Shown here: positions 8,138 to 17,723 of the stretch, one piece after another
How the letters are laid out: each line of letters starts with the position of its first letter
Position numbering within the stretch: the stretch's first letter is position 1
Program-made: the position numbers and the translations under genes
The notes under the pieces: model-generated
Told to the model about the DNA's origin: nothing
Seen by the model: the letters and a program-made list of their open reading frames with translations, nothing else
Databases searched by the model: none
Assembly: GCA_035651595.1 (NCBI GenBank)
Contig: DASRFJ010000087.1
Location: 21,631 to 85,630, forward strand
Source: JAFARZ01 sp035651595
GTDB lineage: Bacteria; Actinomycetota; Actinomycetes; Streptosporangiales; Streptosporangiaceae
DNA length: 64,000 nt
Direction: 5' to 3'

Positions 8138-8623
8138 ATGGTGCTGGTACGAAAGGCAGTCCCCGGTGACTGGGAGGCGCTGCGAGACATCCGCCTGGCC
8201 GCGCTGCGCGACGCCCCGGACGCGTTCGGCTCGACGTATGCCGAGCAGGCGAGGTTCACTCAGGACGACTGGCTAAACCGGATCGCCGGCGACAGTACCT
8301 TCCTGGCATACCTCGATGGCGATGACAGCGAACCGGCGGGCCTATCCGGCGGCTACCGCGATGACGACGGCTCCTACCATCTGGTCTCCATGTGGGTGCA
8401 CTCGCGCGCCCGCGGCCACGGCGTCGGCGAAGCCCTCATCGACGCCGTAGCAAACTGGGCTCGCAAACAGCCGAACGCAGCGGCCCTCCACCTCTGGGTC
8501 ACCGAGACCAACAAGCACGCCCGTCGTCTCTACGAGCGGTGCGGTTTCGTCGCGACCGGCGAACGCCAGCCGCTGCCGTCGAATCCGTCCCTCGAAGAGA
8601 TCGCCATGTCCAGGCCGCTTTAG
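8138..8623 (+). CDS. GNAT family N-acetyltransferase
   Basis: A 161-residue single-domain acetyltransferase. The start (VLVRKAVPGDWEALRDIRLAALRDAPDAFGSTY) and the acetyl-CoA motif VSMWVHSRARGHGVGEALIDAVANWA, then LWVTETNKHARRLYERCGFVATGERQPLP, give the ordered C/D/A/B motifs of GNAT enzymes. RGHGVG is the pyrophosphate-binding R/Q-X-X-G-X-G/A element. Related actinobacterial proteins begin with the same DAF-STY pattern. The acceptor is unknown. Confidence 0.9.
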   Translation: MVLVRKAVPGDWEALRDIRLAALRDAPDAFGSTYAEQARFTQDDWLNRIAGDSTFLAYLDGDDSEPAGLSGGYRDDDGSYHLVSMWVHSRARGHGVGEALIDAVANWARKQPNAAALHLWVTETNKHARRLYERCGFVATGERQPLPSNPSLEEIAMSRPL

Positions 8624-8634
8624 CGGGCAGAACG

Positions 8635-9636
8635 CTAGCCGAACTCGGCGCGGACACCGAGCAGCCGCACCGGGCGCCGCCCGGTAAACCGGCCCAGCGC
8701 CGCCAGCGCGGCCTCCTCCAACGACCGCGACTCCAGCGCGACCCCGTGCGTCTCGGTGATGAACGGCCTGTACCGCACCTTCACCACGACCCGTGCGACA
8801 GGGCGGGGCTCTGCTGCCAGGTCCGCCCCGAGCCGCCCCGCGATCCGCACGATCTCAGACTCCACCACGGACCACGACGCGATGTCGGTCTGGAACGTCT
8901 CCTCCCGCCCGTGCCCGCGCGCCACATACGGCTCGTCGGTCACGTCGCGGTCGCCGATGCCACGCCCCAGCAGCACCAGCCACGGCCCGGTCGTCGGCCC
9001 GAACGACGCTGCCAGCGAGGACGGCGACGCTGCCGCCAGATCCGACACGGTCATGACCCCGAGCCCGGCCAGCTTCTTCGCGGTCTTCGCGCCGATGCCC
9101 CACAGGGCTGAGGTCGGCAGCTCACCTAGTACGAGAAACCAGTTAGACGACGTCAGCCGGAACACCCCGGCCGGCTTGCCGAACCCGGTCGCGATCTTCG
9201 CCTGGAGCTTGTTCTCGCCGATCCCCACCGAGCAGTAAAGCCGCGTCTCGGCGAGCACTCGCGATTGCAGCGACCGGGCGAACTCCTCAGGATCGGAGGC
9301 CGTGACCCCGACGAACGCCTCGTCCCAGCCCAGCACCTCGACCACCGAGCCGGACGAGCGCAGCACGTTCATCACGACCTCGGACGCCTCCTCGTAGGCC
9401 GCGAAGTCCACCGGCAGGAAGACCGCCGAAGGCAGCCGCTTCAAAGCCGTCCGCAGCGGCAACCCCGAGTGCACGCCGTGCTCGCGCGCCTCGTACGACG
9501 CGGTCGCCACCACGCCGCGCTTGGTCGGATCACCGTCCCCGCCGACCACCACCGGCTTTCCGCGCAGCTCAGGGCGCCGCAGCACCTCTACAGCGGCGAT
9601 GAACTGGTCGAGGTCCACATGCAGCACCCAGCGCAT
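8635..9636 (-). CDS. Y-family DNA polymerase, DinB2-like
   Basis: A 333-residue translesion polymerase. It opens WVLHVDLDQFIAAVEVLRRPELRGKPVVVGG, the metal-binding Asp and the fingers of the Y family. The second acidic motif is WDEAF rather than the usual SIDEAY. Helix-hairpin-helix motifs (LWGIGAKTAKKLAGLGVMTV) and a little-finger domain follow. The length, the WGWDEA-type motif and an end at LLGVRAEFG without a visible QxLxLF clamp-binding tail match the mycobacterial DinB2 subgroup, known for ribonucleotide use and clamp-independent synthesis. These properties are inferred from the subgroup. It is divergent from the LysE gene. Confidence 0.9.
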   Translation of the reverse strand: MRWVLHVDLDQFIAAVEVLRRPELRGKPVVVGGDGDPTKRGVVATASYEAREHGVHSGLPLRTALKRLPSAVFLPVDFAAYEEASEVVMNVLRSSGSVVEVLGWDEAFVGVTASDPEEFARSLQSRVLAETRLYCSVGIGENKLQAKIATGFGKPAGVFRLTSSNWFLVLGELPTSALWGIGAKTAKKLAGLGVMTVSDLAAASPSSLAASFGPTTGPWLVLLGRGIGDRDVTDEPYVARGHGREETFQTDIASWSVVESEIVRIAGRLGADLAAEPRPVARVVVKVRYRPFITETHGVALESRSLEEAALAALGRFTGRRPVRLLGVRAEFG

Positions 9637-9680
9637 AAAACAAATGTACGCACAACCGCCCCTGGGATAATTTGCGTTGT

Positions 9681-10310
9681 ATGTCCTTCTCCAAGTACGG
9701 CGAGTTCATCGTCTTCGCCGTCGTGGTCATCCTCCTCCCCGGCCCGGACTTCGCGGTCGTGACGAAAAACACCCTGGTGGGCGGCAAGCATCGCGGCGGC
9801 TGGACTGCCCTCGGCGTAGCCAGCTCCAACCTGCTGCAAGGGATGGCCGCCGCGACCGGGCTCTCCGCGATCATCGTGCGGGCCCAGCCGGTGTTCCTGG
9901 CGATCAAGTGGGCCGGCGTGTGCTACCTCGCCTACCTGGGCGTTCAGGCCGTCCGGTCGGCCATCCGCGGCGAATACGCCCCGCTCGACGAGACGACGCT
10001 ACCAAGTACAAAAGTGGCGCTGGCCGGCTGGCGCCAGGGCTTCGTCTCCAACATCACGAACCCGAAGGTCCTGGTCTTCTTCCTCGCGGTCCTCCCGCAG
10101 TTCCTGCCCGCGGGGGCCGGTTTCGGCTGGGTGCTGCTCATCGGCTCGACGTTCTCGATCCTCGGCCTCGCCTGGCTGCTCGTCGTCATAACCGGGCTGC
10201 ACGGACTGCGGCAGGTGCTGGCCCGCCGCAAGGTCCGCCGCACCCTCGACGCCACGACGGGCGCCGCCCTCCTCGGCTTCAGCGCGCGCCTCGCGACCGA
10301 GCACGTTTAG
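9681..10310 (+). CDS. LysE family translocator
   Basis: A 209-residue inner-membrane protein with about six hydrophobic segments. The signatures are VVVILLPGPDFAVVTKNTL, GGWTALGVASSNLLQGMAA, CYLAYLGVQAVRSA and GFVSNITNPKVLVFFLAVLPQFL, the standard LysE/RhtB amino-acid exporter pattern. The ATG at 9681 is preferred over an upstream TTG because the membrane segment begins directly after it. It should export an amino acid or analogue by proton antiport; the substrate is unknown. The next gene, hen1, begins 14 bp later. Confidence 0.92.
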   Translation: MSFSKYGEFIVFAVVVILLPGPDFAVVTKNTLVGGKHRGGWTALGVASSNLLQGMAAATGLSAIIVRAQPVFLAIKWAGVCYLAYLGVQAVRSAIRGEYAPLDETTLPSTKVALAGWRQGFVSNITNPKVLVFFLAVLPQFLPAGAGFGWVLLIGSTFSILGLAWLLVVITGLHGLRQVLARRKVRRTLDATTGAALLGFSARLATEHV

Positions 10311-10324
10311 CTAAGGTCAATCCC

Positions 10325-11707
10325 GTGCTGCTGACCATCACCTCGACCCACGAACCCGCCACTGACCTGGGGTTTCTGCTGCACAAGCACCCAGATCGGC
10401 CGTGGACCGCGGCGACGGCCTCGGGCACCGCGCACGTGTTCTACCCGGAGGCGAGCGACGCGCGGTGCACGGCGGCGCTGCTGCTCGAGGTCGACCCGAT
10501 CGCGCTGGTGCGCGGGAAGCGCAACGAGCTGACCCAGTACGTGAACGACCGTCCTTACGCGGCGTCGAGCATGCTCGCCGTGGCGCTCAAGGAGGCGTTC
10601 CGCACCGCGCTGACCGGCCGCTGTGAGGCGAAACCGGAACTGGCCGCGGCACCAATCCCGCTGGAGATCCGCGTGCCGGCGCTGCGCTGCCGGGGTGGCA
10701 AAGAACTCGCTGAAAAGGTTTTCGGGCCACTGGGCTGGACCGTCACCGCCACCCCCATCCCGCTCGAGCCACAGCAGTGGGGCAACTCGCCGTACCTGGA
10801 CCTCACGCTGGCCGGCACGCTCACGCTCAAGGACGCGCTGAACCACCTGTACGTGCTGCTGCCGGCGCTGGACGACGCGAAGCACTACTGGGTGTCGGCG
10901 GACGAAGTGGACAAGCTGATGCGGGCCGGCGGCGGCTGGCTGGGTGGCCACCCGGACAAGCAGCTGATCAGCCGGCGCTACCTCGCCCACCGCCGCGAGC
11001 TGACCGAATCCGCGCTGGCCAGGCTCGCGGAGACCGACGACACCGAGCCGGAGGAGCTGGACAACGCGGTCCTGCCGGAGGCCGAAGCCGAGGACGAACA
11101 GGCCCGCACGCCGCTGGCGACACAGCGGCGCGAGGCGATCCTGGCGGTGCTGCGGGAAACCGGCGCGCGCACGGTCGGCGACTTCGGTTGCGGTGCGGGC
11201 GCGCTGACCAAGGACCTGATGGCCGAGCGCGGCATCGACCTGGTGGTCGCGACCGACGTATCGGCGCGGGCGCTCGCGCTGGCGGCGCGTCAGCTGCGGC
11301 TGGAACGGATGCCGGACCGGCAGCGGGAGCGGCTGAAGATCTTCCAGTCGGCGCTCACGTATCGCGACGACCGGCTGGCCGGGCTGGACGCCGCCGTGCT
11401 GATGGAGGTCATCGAGCACGTGGACCCGGAGCGGCTGCCCTCGCTGGAGCGCACCGTGTTCGGGTTCGCGGCGCCCGGCACGGTCGTCGTCACGACCCCG
11501 AACGTCGAGTACAACGTGCGCTACGAGACGCTGCCACCCGGACAGCCACGGCACCGCGACCACCGGTTCGAGTGGACCCGCGCCGAATTCGCGGCATGGG
11601 CCACGCGGGTCGCCGCCGACTACGGGTACAACGCGGCGTTCCGCGCCGTCGGCGACACCGACGACGAGGTCGGGCCGCCCACGCAGCTGGCGGTGTTTAC
11701 CAAGTGA
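10325..11707 (+). CDS. hen1: 3'-terminal RNA 2'-O-methyltransferase Hen1
   Basis: A 460-residue protein beginning LLTITSTHEPATDLGFLLHKHP, the start of bacterial Hen1. Residues up to about 245 form the N-terminal domain that works with Pnkp. The C-terminal methyltransferase domain has the SAM motif VGDFGCGAGALTKDLM, then AVLMEVIEHVDPERL, in which the E-x-x-E-H motif supplies metal ligands, and VVTTPNVEYNVRYE. Hen1 methylates the 2'-OH at the 3' end of cleaved RNA before ligation, so the repaired site resists re-cleavage by the same ribotoxin. Its stop overlaps the pnkp GTG by 4 bp (GTGA), so the pair is translationally coupled. Confidence 0.94.
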   Translation: MLLTITSTHEPATDLGFLLHKHPDRPWTAATASGTAHVFYPEASDARCTAALLLEVDPIALVRGKRNELTQYVNDRPYAASSMLAVALKEAFRTALTGRCEAKPELAAAPIPLEIRVPALRCRGGKELAEKVFGPLGWTVTATPIPLEPQQWGNSPYLDLTLAGTLTLKDALNHLYVLLPALDDAKHYWVSADEVDKLMRAGGGWLGGHPDKQLISRRYLAHRRELTESALARLAETDDTEPEELDNAVLPEAEAEDEQARTPLATQRREAILAVLRETGARTVGDFGCGAGALTKDLMAERGIDLVVATDVSARALALAARQLRLERMPDRQRERLKIFQSALTYRDDRLAGLDAAVLMEVIEHVDPERLPSLERTVFGFAAPGTVVVTTPNVEYNVRYETLPPGQPRHRDHRFEWTRAEFAAWATRVAADYGYNAAFRAVGDTDDEVGPPTQLAVFTK

Positions 11708-14208
11708 ACGTCCCCGAGCTGAGCCTCGTCGTGCTCGTCGGCGCGTCCGGATCGGGCAAGTCCACCTTCGCGGCAAACCATTTCCGCCCGACGGAAGTGA
11801 TCTCTTCTGACTTCTGCCGCGGGCTGGTCGCGGACGACGAGAACGACCAGTCGGCCACGCCCGCCGCCTTCGACGTGCTGCACTACATCACCGGCAAGCG
11901 GCTGGCGGCCGGCCGGCTGACCGTGGTCGACGCGACGAACGTGCAGACCGAGGCGCGGCGCTCGCTGGTGGCGCTGGCCCGCGAGCACGATGTGCTGCCG
12001 GTGGCGATCGTGCTCGACGTGCCGGACGGCGTGTGCGTGGCGCGGAACGCGACGCGGCCCGACCGCGACTTCGGCGCCGCCGTGGTGCGCCGCCAGCGGG
12101 ACCAGCTCAAGCGCGGCCTCAAGGGCCTCCAGCGCGAAGGCTTCCGCTACGTGCACGTGCTGCGCGGCGAGGCGGAGATCGATGCCACGACCGTGACCAG
12201 GACCCGGCTGTTCAACGACCTGCGGCACGAGACGGGACCGTTCGACGTGATCGGCGACGTGCACGGCTGCCGCGCCGAACTCGAGGCGCTGCTCGGCAAG
12301 CTCGGCTACGAGCTGGAGCGCGACGGCGAAGGGCGGCCGGTAGGCGCCCGCCACCCAGACGGCCGGCGCGCGATCTTCCTCGGCGACCTCGTCGACCGCG
12401 GTCCGGACACGCCAGGCGTGCTGCGGCTGGTCATGGGCATGGTCGCGGCCGGCACGGCGCTGTGCGTGATGGGCAACCACGAGGCCAAACTGCTGCGCGC
12501 GCTGCGCGGCCGCAACGTGAAGGTGAACCACGGCCTGGCCGAGTCGCTGGCGCAGCTCGGCGCAGAACCTGCCGAGTTCCGAGATGCCGTAGAGCGCTTC
12601 ATCGACGGCCTGATCAGCCATTACGTGCTGGACGGCGGCCGGCTGGTGGTCTCGCACGCCGGCCTGATCGAGCGCTACCACGGGCGCACCTCCGGCCGGG
12701 TACGCGAGTTCTGCCTGTATGGGCAGACCACGGGGGAAACCGACGAGTACGGCCTGCCGGTCCGCTACCCCTGGGCGCAGGAGTACCGCGGCAAGGCCAT
12801 GGTGCTCTACGGCCACACGCCCGTGCCGTCGACCGAGTGGCTCAACAACACCCTGTGCCTGGATACCGGTTGTGTCTTCGGTGGCCGTCTCAGCGCTCTT
12901 AATTATCCCGAACGAGCAGTGGTTTCAGTGACCGCGGACGCCGTTCACTACACGCCGGCAAAGCCCTTTCCGGTGGCTGCCTCGGCAACGCGGGACCCAG
13001 GCGTCCTGGACATCGGCGACGTCAACGGGTCGCGGGTGATCGAGACCGGGTACCTGTCCCGGGTCGGGGTTCGTGACGGACATGCCGCCGCGGCGCTCGA
13101 GGTGATGAGCCGGTTCGCCATCGACCCGCGGCTGCTGCTGTACCTGCCGCCGACGATGGCGCCGGTGGCGACGGCGCCGGACGGGGACCTGCTGGAGCAT
13201 CCTTCCGCGGCGTTCTCCGCGTACGCCGCGGACGGTGTCGCGTCCGTGGTGTGCGAGGAGAAGCACATGGGATCGCGTGCCGTGCTGCTCGTCACGCGTA
13301 GCGATGACGACCCGCGGTTCGCGGCCGGCGCGCTCTGGACGCGAACCGGGCGTTCGTTCTTCGCCGCTCCGCTGACCGGGGAGCTGCTGTCCCGGGTCCG
13401 TGCCTGTGCCGAGAAGGCGGGCCTGTTCGACGAGCTGAGCACGTCGTGGCTGCTGTTCGACTGCGAGCTGCTGCCGTGGAACGTCAAGGCCGGCCAGCTG
13501 CTGCGCGACCAGTACGCCGCGGTCGGCGCCGCGGCCAGGGCGTCGCTGCCGGTCGCTGAGCTTTCGCTGACCGCGGCCGTCGGGCGTGGCCTGCCCCTCC
13601 AGGACCTGCTCGACCGCACCCGTGCCCGCTCGGCCAACGCGGATGCGTTCACCCAGGCGTACCTGCGTTACTGCTGGCAGACGTCCGGCCTGGACGGGGT
13701 CCGCCTCGCCCCCTTCCAGCTCCTGGCGACCGACGGCGCGGTCTACCACGACCGCCCGCACCTCTGGCACCTCGAGCTGTCCGACCGTCTCGCGGCGCTC
13801 GACCCATCGCTGATCACCTCGACCCGCCGGATCGTCGTCGGCACCGAGGACCCTTCGCCGGCTGTTACCTGGTGGGAGGAACTGACCGGCGCCGGGGGAG
13901 AGGGCATGGTCGTCAAGCCGGCCGCGGGCCTTGTCCGCCTGCCGAACGGCATCGCCCAGCCGGGCCTGAAGGTCCGCGGTCGTGAGTACCTGCGCATCAT
14001 CTACGGCCCGGACTACCTGGAGCCGGAAAACCTCCGCCGCCTGCGCAACCGCGCGCTCGGCCACAAGCGATCGCTCGCGCTGCGCGAATACGCACTGGGC
14101 CTGGAAGCACTCGACCGCGTGGCGCGCGGCGAGCCCCTGTGGCGCGTGCACGAATGCGTCTTCGCCGTCCTGGCCCTGGAGTCCGAACCCGTCGACCCCC
14201 GCCTGTAA
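11704..14208 (+). CDS. pnkp: Polynucleotide kinase-phosphatase-ligase Pnkp
   Basis: An 834-residue three-domain RNA end-healing and sealing enzyme. The 5' kinase (about 1-165) has the P-loop GASGSGKSTF near residue 14. The metallophosphoesterase (about 178-410) has DVHGC (D185, H187), GDLVDRGPD and GNHEAK, and removes 2',3'-cyclic phosphate or 3' phosphate. The C-terminal adenylyltransferase (about 420-834) has motif I EKHMGSR with K520 as the AMP-accepting lysine, and a later MVVKP motif. Established work shows this ligase domain needs Hen1 for full RNA sealing; hen1 overlaps it directly upstream. No ribotoxin gene is adjacent. Confidence 0.95.
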   Translation: MNVPELSLVVLVGASGSGKSTFAANHFRPTEVISSDFCRGLVADDENDQSATPAAFDVLHYITGKRLAAGRLTVVDATNVQTEARRSLVALAREHDVLPVAIVLDVPDGVCVARNATRPDRDFGAAVVRRQRDQLKRGLKGLQREGFRYVHVLRGEAEIDATTVTRTRLFNDLRHETGPFDVIGDVHGCRAELEALLGKLGYELERDGEGRPVGARHPDGRRAIFLGDLVDRGPDTPGVLRLVMGMVAAGTALCVMGNHEAKLLRALRGRNVKVNHGLAESLAQLGAEPAEFRDAVERFIDGLISHYVLDGGRLVVSHAGLIERYHGRTSGRVREFCLYGQTTGETDEYGLPVRYPWAQEYRGKAMVLYGHTPVPSTEWLNNTLCLDTGCVFGGRLSALNYPERAVVSVTADAVHYTPAKPFPVAASATRDPGVLDIGDVNGSRVIETGYLSRVGVRDGHAAAALEVMSRFAIDPRLLLYLPPTMAPVATAPDGDLLEHPSAAFSAYAADGVASVVCEEKHMGSRAVLLVTRSDDDPRFAAGALWTRTGRSFFAAPLTGELLSRVRACAEKAGLFDELSTSWLLFDCELLPWNVKAGQLLRDQYAAVGAAARASLPVAELSLTAAVGRGLPLQDLLDRTRARSANADAFTQAYLRYCWQTSGLDGVRLAPFQLLATDGAVYHDRPHLWHLELSDRLAALDPSLITSTRRIVVGTEDPSPAVTWWEELTGAGGEGMVVKPAAGLVRLPNGIAQPGLKVRGREYLRIIYGPDYLEPENLRRLRNRALGHKRSLALREYALGLEALDRVARGEPLWRVHECVFAVLALESEPVDPRL

Positions 14209-14318
14209 CCGTCACCCCGCCCCGCAACCTCGCCCAACCTGCCAATTGCGTAATTGAGCCCACTAGAGCGTGTCAGGATGCGTGAGCCAACGAGGCAGCG
14301 CCGATCACGTCGCGTTAG

Positions 14319-14555
14319 CCTCAGCCCCCGGGCGTCGCGTGGGAGTCCCGCTGGGTGCGCTGGCCGGACTTCGGCCTGCCGGCGGACCCTGCGGATATGG
14401 CGGCGGCGATTCACCAGGCGTGGACCCGGGCGGAAACCGAACGCGATGGCGTCCCTGCCGACGACGCGGTCGCGTACGTCCGCGAGCACTACCGCCCGCA
14501 CGCCGTCGAGACCACCGCCCAAGCGGACTTCGTCTCCCGCTTCCAGCCCAGCTAA
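14319..14555 (+). pseudogene. Remnant of protein-tyrosine-phosphatase-like gene
   Basis: The frame reads WESRWVRWPDFGLPADPADMAAAIHQAW and then, after TRAETER, jumps directly to DGVPADDAVAYVREHYRPHAVET. In the actinobacterial phosphatase family I recall, a CxxGxGRTG phosphate-binding loop of about 20 residues lies exactly at this join. The catalytic cysteine loop is therefore missing. An in-frame TAG at 14316 blocks the upstream extension, so the N-terminal half is also gone. The remaining 66-79 codons cannot make an active enzyme. The rest of the 384-bp gap between pnkp and the next gene shows nothing else I recognise. Confidence 0.6.
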
Positions 14556-14592
14556 CCGGCCCCGGCGCGGCTCCCGCACGTGGTGCGCAGCC

Positions 14593-15333
14593 TCAGACCG
14601 CGTAGGTTCGCAGCACTCCCAGTGCCGCGGCGCCGTGCGGCCCGCTAGCCGTCAGTCCCGTGGCCGCGTCCGGTTTGAGCCGCTGCGCGGCGAACCGGCA
14701 GAACTCCCCGGCCGGCCCGGTAATCGACGACGGTGCGTCTTCCGGCCCAAACGACCAGGATTCCGCGCCGGAGGGCGCGGTCAGCACGCACCGCACCGCG
14801 ACTACCGGCAACCCGGCCGTCGTCATCGAATACGGCAGTGTGCGGTGCGCGAGCCACGCGATGTGCCGCAGCCGATCGGTGTCGGCAAGCGAAATCCCGA
14901 GCGGTCCGGCGATGTCAAGTCCGTGCGCCCAGTGCTCGGCGAGCCGCGTCGTCGCGAGCGTCGCGGGCTTCACCGTTCCGGCCACCCACTCAAGGGCGCG
15001 CTGCGGGTCCGCCGCGCGCAACCCGGCGACGGCGGCCCGCCGGGCAAGCTGCCAGCGATCGTAGACAACCGAAGGCGCCGCGCGATCCCGCCGCACCATC
15101 TCTTCGGCGTAGCCGTCCACCGTCTCGCTGGCCGCCGGCGCGAACGCGGATCGCAGCTCCCGGCCCGCGGCGCTGGCGACGACGCCCTCCTCGGACTGCG
15201 CGAGGTGCAGCACGACGTCGGCCACCGACCAGCCCGCGGCCCCCGACTCCATAAGCCACTGTGCCGGAGAAAGAGCGGACAGGATCCCGTCCAGGCGGTC
15301 TTGTTCGGCAACCAGGTCGTCGAAGACGGTCAT
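14593..15333 (-). CDS. Maleylpyruvate isomerase/mycothiol-type DinB-fold protein
   Basis: A 246-residue protein with the start TVFDDLVAEQDRLDGILSALSPAQWLMESGAAGWSVADVVLHLAQSEEGV typical of the mycothiol-dependent maleylpyruvate isomerase family (TIGR03083/TIGR03084-like). WSVADVVLHLA contributes the first metal-binding histidine of the DinB-like four-helix bundle, and TTRLAEHWAHGLDIA gives the later His ligands. A C-terminal MDMPI-C-like domain follows. Its real substrate is not deducible; these are mostly thiol-dependent transferases in actinobacteria. Its ATG overlaps the stop of the small upstream membrane protein gene (ATGA), suggesting co-translation. Confidence 0.85.
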   Translation of the reverse strand: MTVFDDLVAEQDRLDGILSALSPAQWLMESGAAGWSVADVVLHLAQSEEGVVASAAGRELRSAFAPAASETVDGYAEEMVRRDRAAPSVVYDRWQLARRAAVAGLRAADPQRALEWVAGTVKPATLATTRLAEHWAHGLDIAGPLGISLADTDRLRHIAWLAHRTLPYSMTTAGLPVVAVRCVLTAPSGAESWSFGPEDAPSSITGPAGEFCRFAAQRLKPDAATGLTASGPHGAAALGVLRTYAV

Positions 15334-15551
15334 TCCCGAACTATGACACAGGCCGCGGCCGCGGTGCCCGCGACGCCCAGCGCCTTCGTTCCCTTCTGGA
15401 AGCCGCCGAACAGCAACGACAGCACGATCAGCACCACGATGAGGATGAGTATCCAGAGCAGGCAGCCCACTGCCCGCGACTGAGGCCAGCGCCCTGCGCG
15501 CCGCCTCTCCGCACGCCGCTCAGCGCGACGCCCGAACAGCCACCGGTACAT
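15330..15551 (-). CDS. Small membrane protein
   Basis: A 73-residue protein with a very basic start (MYRWLFGRRAERRAERRRAGR) and a single strong hydrophobic helix (AVGCLLWILILIVVLIVLSLLFGG, about residues 26-49), predicted to sit in the cytoplasmic membrane with the Arg-rich part inside. No family is recognised. Coding is supported by the ATGA overlap with the downstream MDMPI-like gene and by the charge pattern. The function is unknown. Confidence 0.6.
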   Translation of the reverse strand: MYRWLFGRRAERRAERRRAGRWPQSRAVGCLLWILILIVVLIVLSLLFGGFQKGTKALGVAGTAAAACVIVRE

Positions 15552-15636
15552 AACTCACTGTCTGCCCCGTACCCGCGAAACATGCCTCACGCGACCGGGT
15601 GAATTTTCCGCCTTGCTATGGGTAGCGAAAAGGGCC

Positions 15637-16323
15637 GTGAGAGATACTGACACCCGGCCGATCCCCACGCGCCGGCGCGGTTTCATCGGCAGAGGCCGCG
15701 GTACCCTCGGAAACCTCCTCGCGATCCTCGCCGCGGTCGTCGTGCTCGTCCTCGTGCTGTCGGCGATCCACCTGCTCCCGCAGCTGCGCAACCCGTTCGC
15801 GACGACGACCACGGTCAGCAGCCAGCCGGCCATCCTGAAGTCCATCACAGAGCTCAGCCGCTACGAAGCGGCCAACGGCGAATTCCAGGTAGTTGTGGAC
15901 CTGTCCACGCACAACGGCATCCTGCCGAGCTTCCTGGCCGGCAGCGAGACGCTTTTCGTCGGCCAAGGCTCGGTCATCGCTTTCGTCGATTTCTCCAGGT
16001 TGAAGAGCCCGGACATCGTCGTCAACCCGGACCGGACGAACGTCACCATCAAGCTCCCCAAGGCGCAGCTTGAGCCCGCGGTCCTCGACGTGAAACAGTC
16101 CTACGTCTACGCCCAGCAGCAAGGCTTCTTCAACCGGATCGGCAACTTCTTCGGCGGTAACCCGAACTCCGAGCAACAGGTCTACATCCTCGCACAGCAG
16201 AAGCTCCAGACAGCTGCCAACCAGAGCGCGCTGCGCATCGACGCTCAGGCCAACACGAAGGCGATGCTGACCAGCATGATGACCTCGCTGGGCTTCAAAA
16301 GGGTCGCTGTCACATTCAGCTGA
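15637..16323 (+). CDS. DUF4230 membrane-anchored protein
   Basis: A 228-residue protein with one N-terminal membrane segment (GNLLAILAAVVVLVLVLSAIHLL, about residues 23-45) after a basic stretch, followed by an extracytoplasmic DUF4230 domain (ILKSITELSRYEAANGEFQVVVDL, GSVIAFVDFSRL, IKLPKAQL, then a helical end). DUF4230 proteins have no known function. The GTG at 15637 is chosen; a TTG at 15613 is in frame. The stop is 15 bp before the MerR operator. Confidence 0.82.
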   Translation: MRDTDTRPIPTRRRGFIGRGRGTLGNLLAILAAVVVLVLVLSAIHLLPQLRNPFATTTTVSSQPAILKSITELSRYEAANGEFQVVVDLSTHNGILPSFLAGSETLFVGQGSVIAFVDFSRLKSPDIVVNPDRTNVTIKLPKAQLEPAVLDVKQSYVYAQQQGFFNRIGNFFGGNPNSEQQVYILAQQKLQTAANQSALRIDAQANTKAMLTSMMTSLGFKRVAVTFS

Positions 16324-16338
16324 CGAGAACCCGCTTGC

Positions 16339-16356
16339 GTTAGAGCGCACTCTAAC
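16339..16356. promoter_or_regulatory. MerR-type operator
   Basis: GTTAGAG-CGCA-CTCTAAC is an inverted repeat with perfect 7-nt arms, 19 bp before the merR ATG. The spacing and TTAGAG half-sites are typical of operators of MerR regulators that control their own gene and a linked oxidoreductase. It probably sits within the promoter spacer; the exact -35/-10 assignment was not resolved. Confidence 0.75.
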
Positions 16357-16375
16357 TCCTAGGCTCATAGTCGTG

Positions 16376-16752
16376 ATGACCTGGAGCATCAGCCAGGTGG
16401 CGGAGAAAACGGGACTGTCTCCGCACGCGCTGCGCTGGTACGAGCGGATCGGTCTGCTCGCCCCCGTTAACCGGTCCTCCGACGGCCGGCGGAAGTTCAC
16501 CGATCAGGACCTCGAATGGCTCGGCCTGATCACCAAGCTTCGCGACACTGGCATGCCGCTCAAAGACATACATCGCTACGCGGAACTGGTCAGGTCGGGC
16601 GCCGGTGAGGCCGAACGCCTGACACTGCTCGAACGCCACCGGATCGAGGTTCGCAAGGCGCTGGCGGCGCAACAGGAGTGCCTTGCCCTGCTGGACCGGA
16701 AGATCGACTTTTACTCCAGGCAAGTCAACGACGACGACAACAGAGAATGCGA

Positions 16753-16756
<4 letters not shown>
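16376..16756 (+). CDS. MerR family transcriptional regulator
   Basis: A 126-residue regulator. The winged helix-turn-helix is at the N-terminus ([60 protein letters not shown], residues 2-61), followed by a dimerisation coiled coil and a short C-terminus without the cysteine pattern of metal sensors. It is predicted to twist the promoter containing the palindrome just upstream. Its stop overlaps the next gene by 4 bp (GTGA), so the aldo/keto reductase is its likely target. GTG at 16373 is an alternative start. Confidence 0.92.
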
Positions 16757-17715
<959 letters not shown>

Positions 17716-17723
17716 CTAGCCCG

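Noticed and set aside
10777..11703. Upstream extension of pnkp in the same frame through hen1
   Set aside because: The frame is open by chance; residues before 11704 are Arg/Gly/Ala-rich, while hen1 motifs occupy the other frame. The Pnkp P-loop fits a start at 11704.
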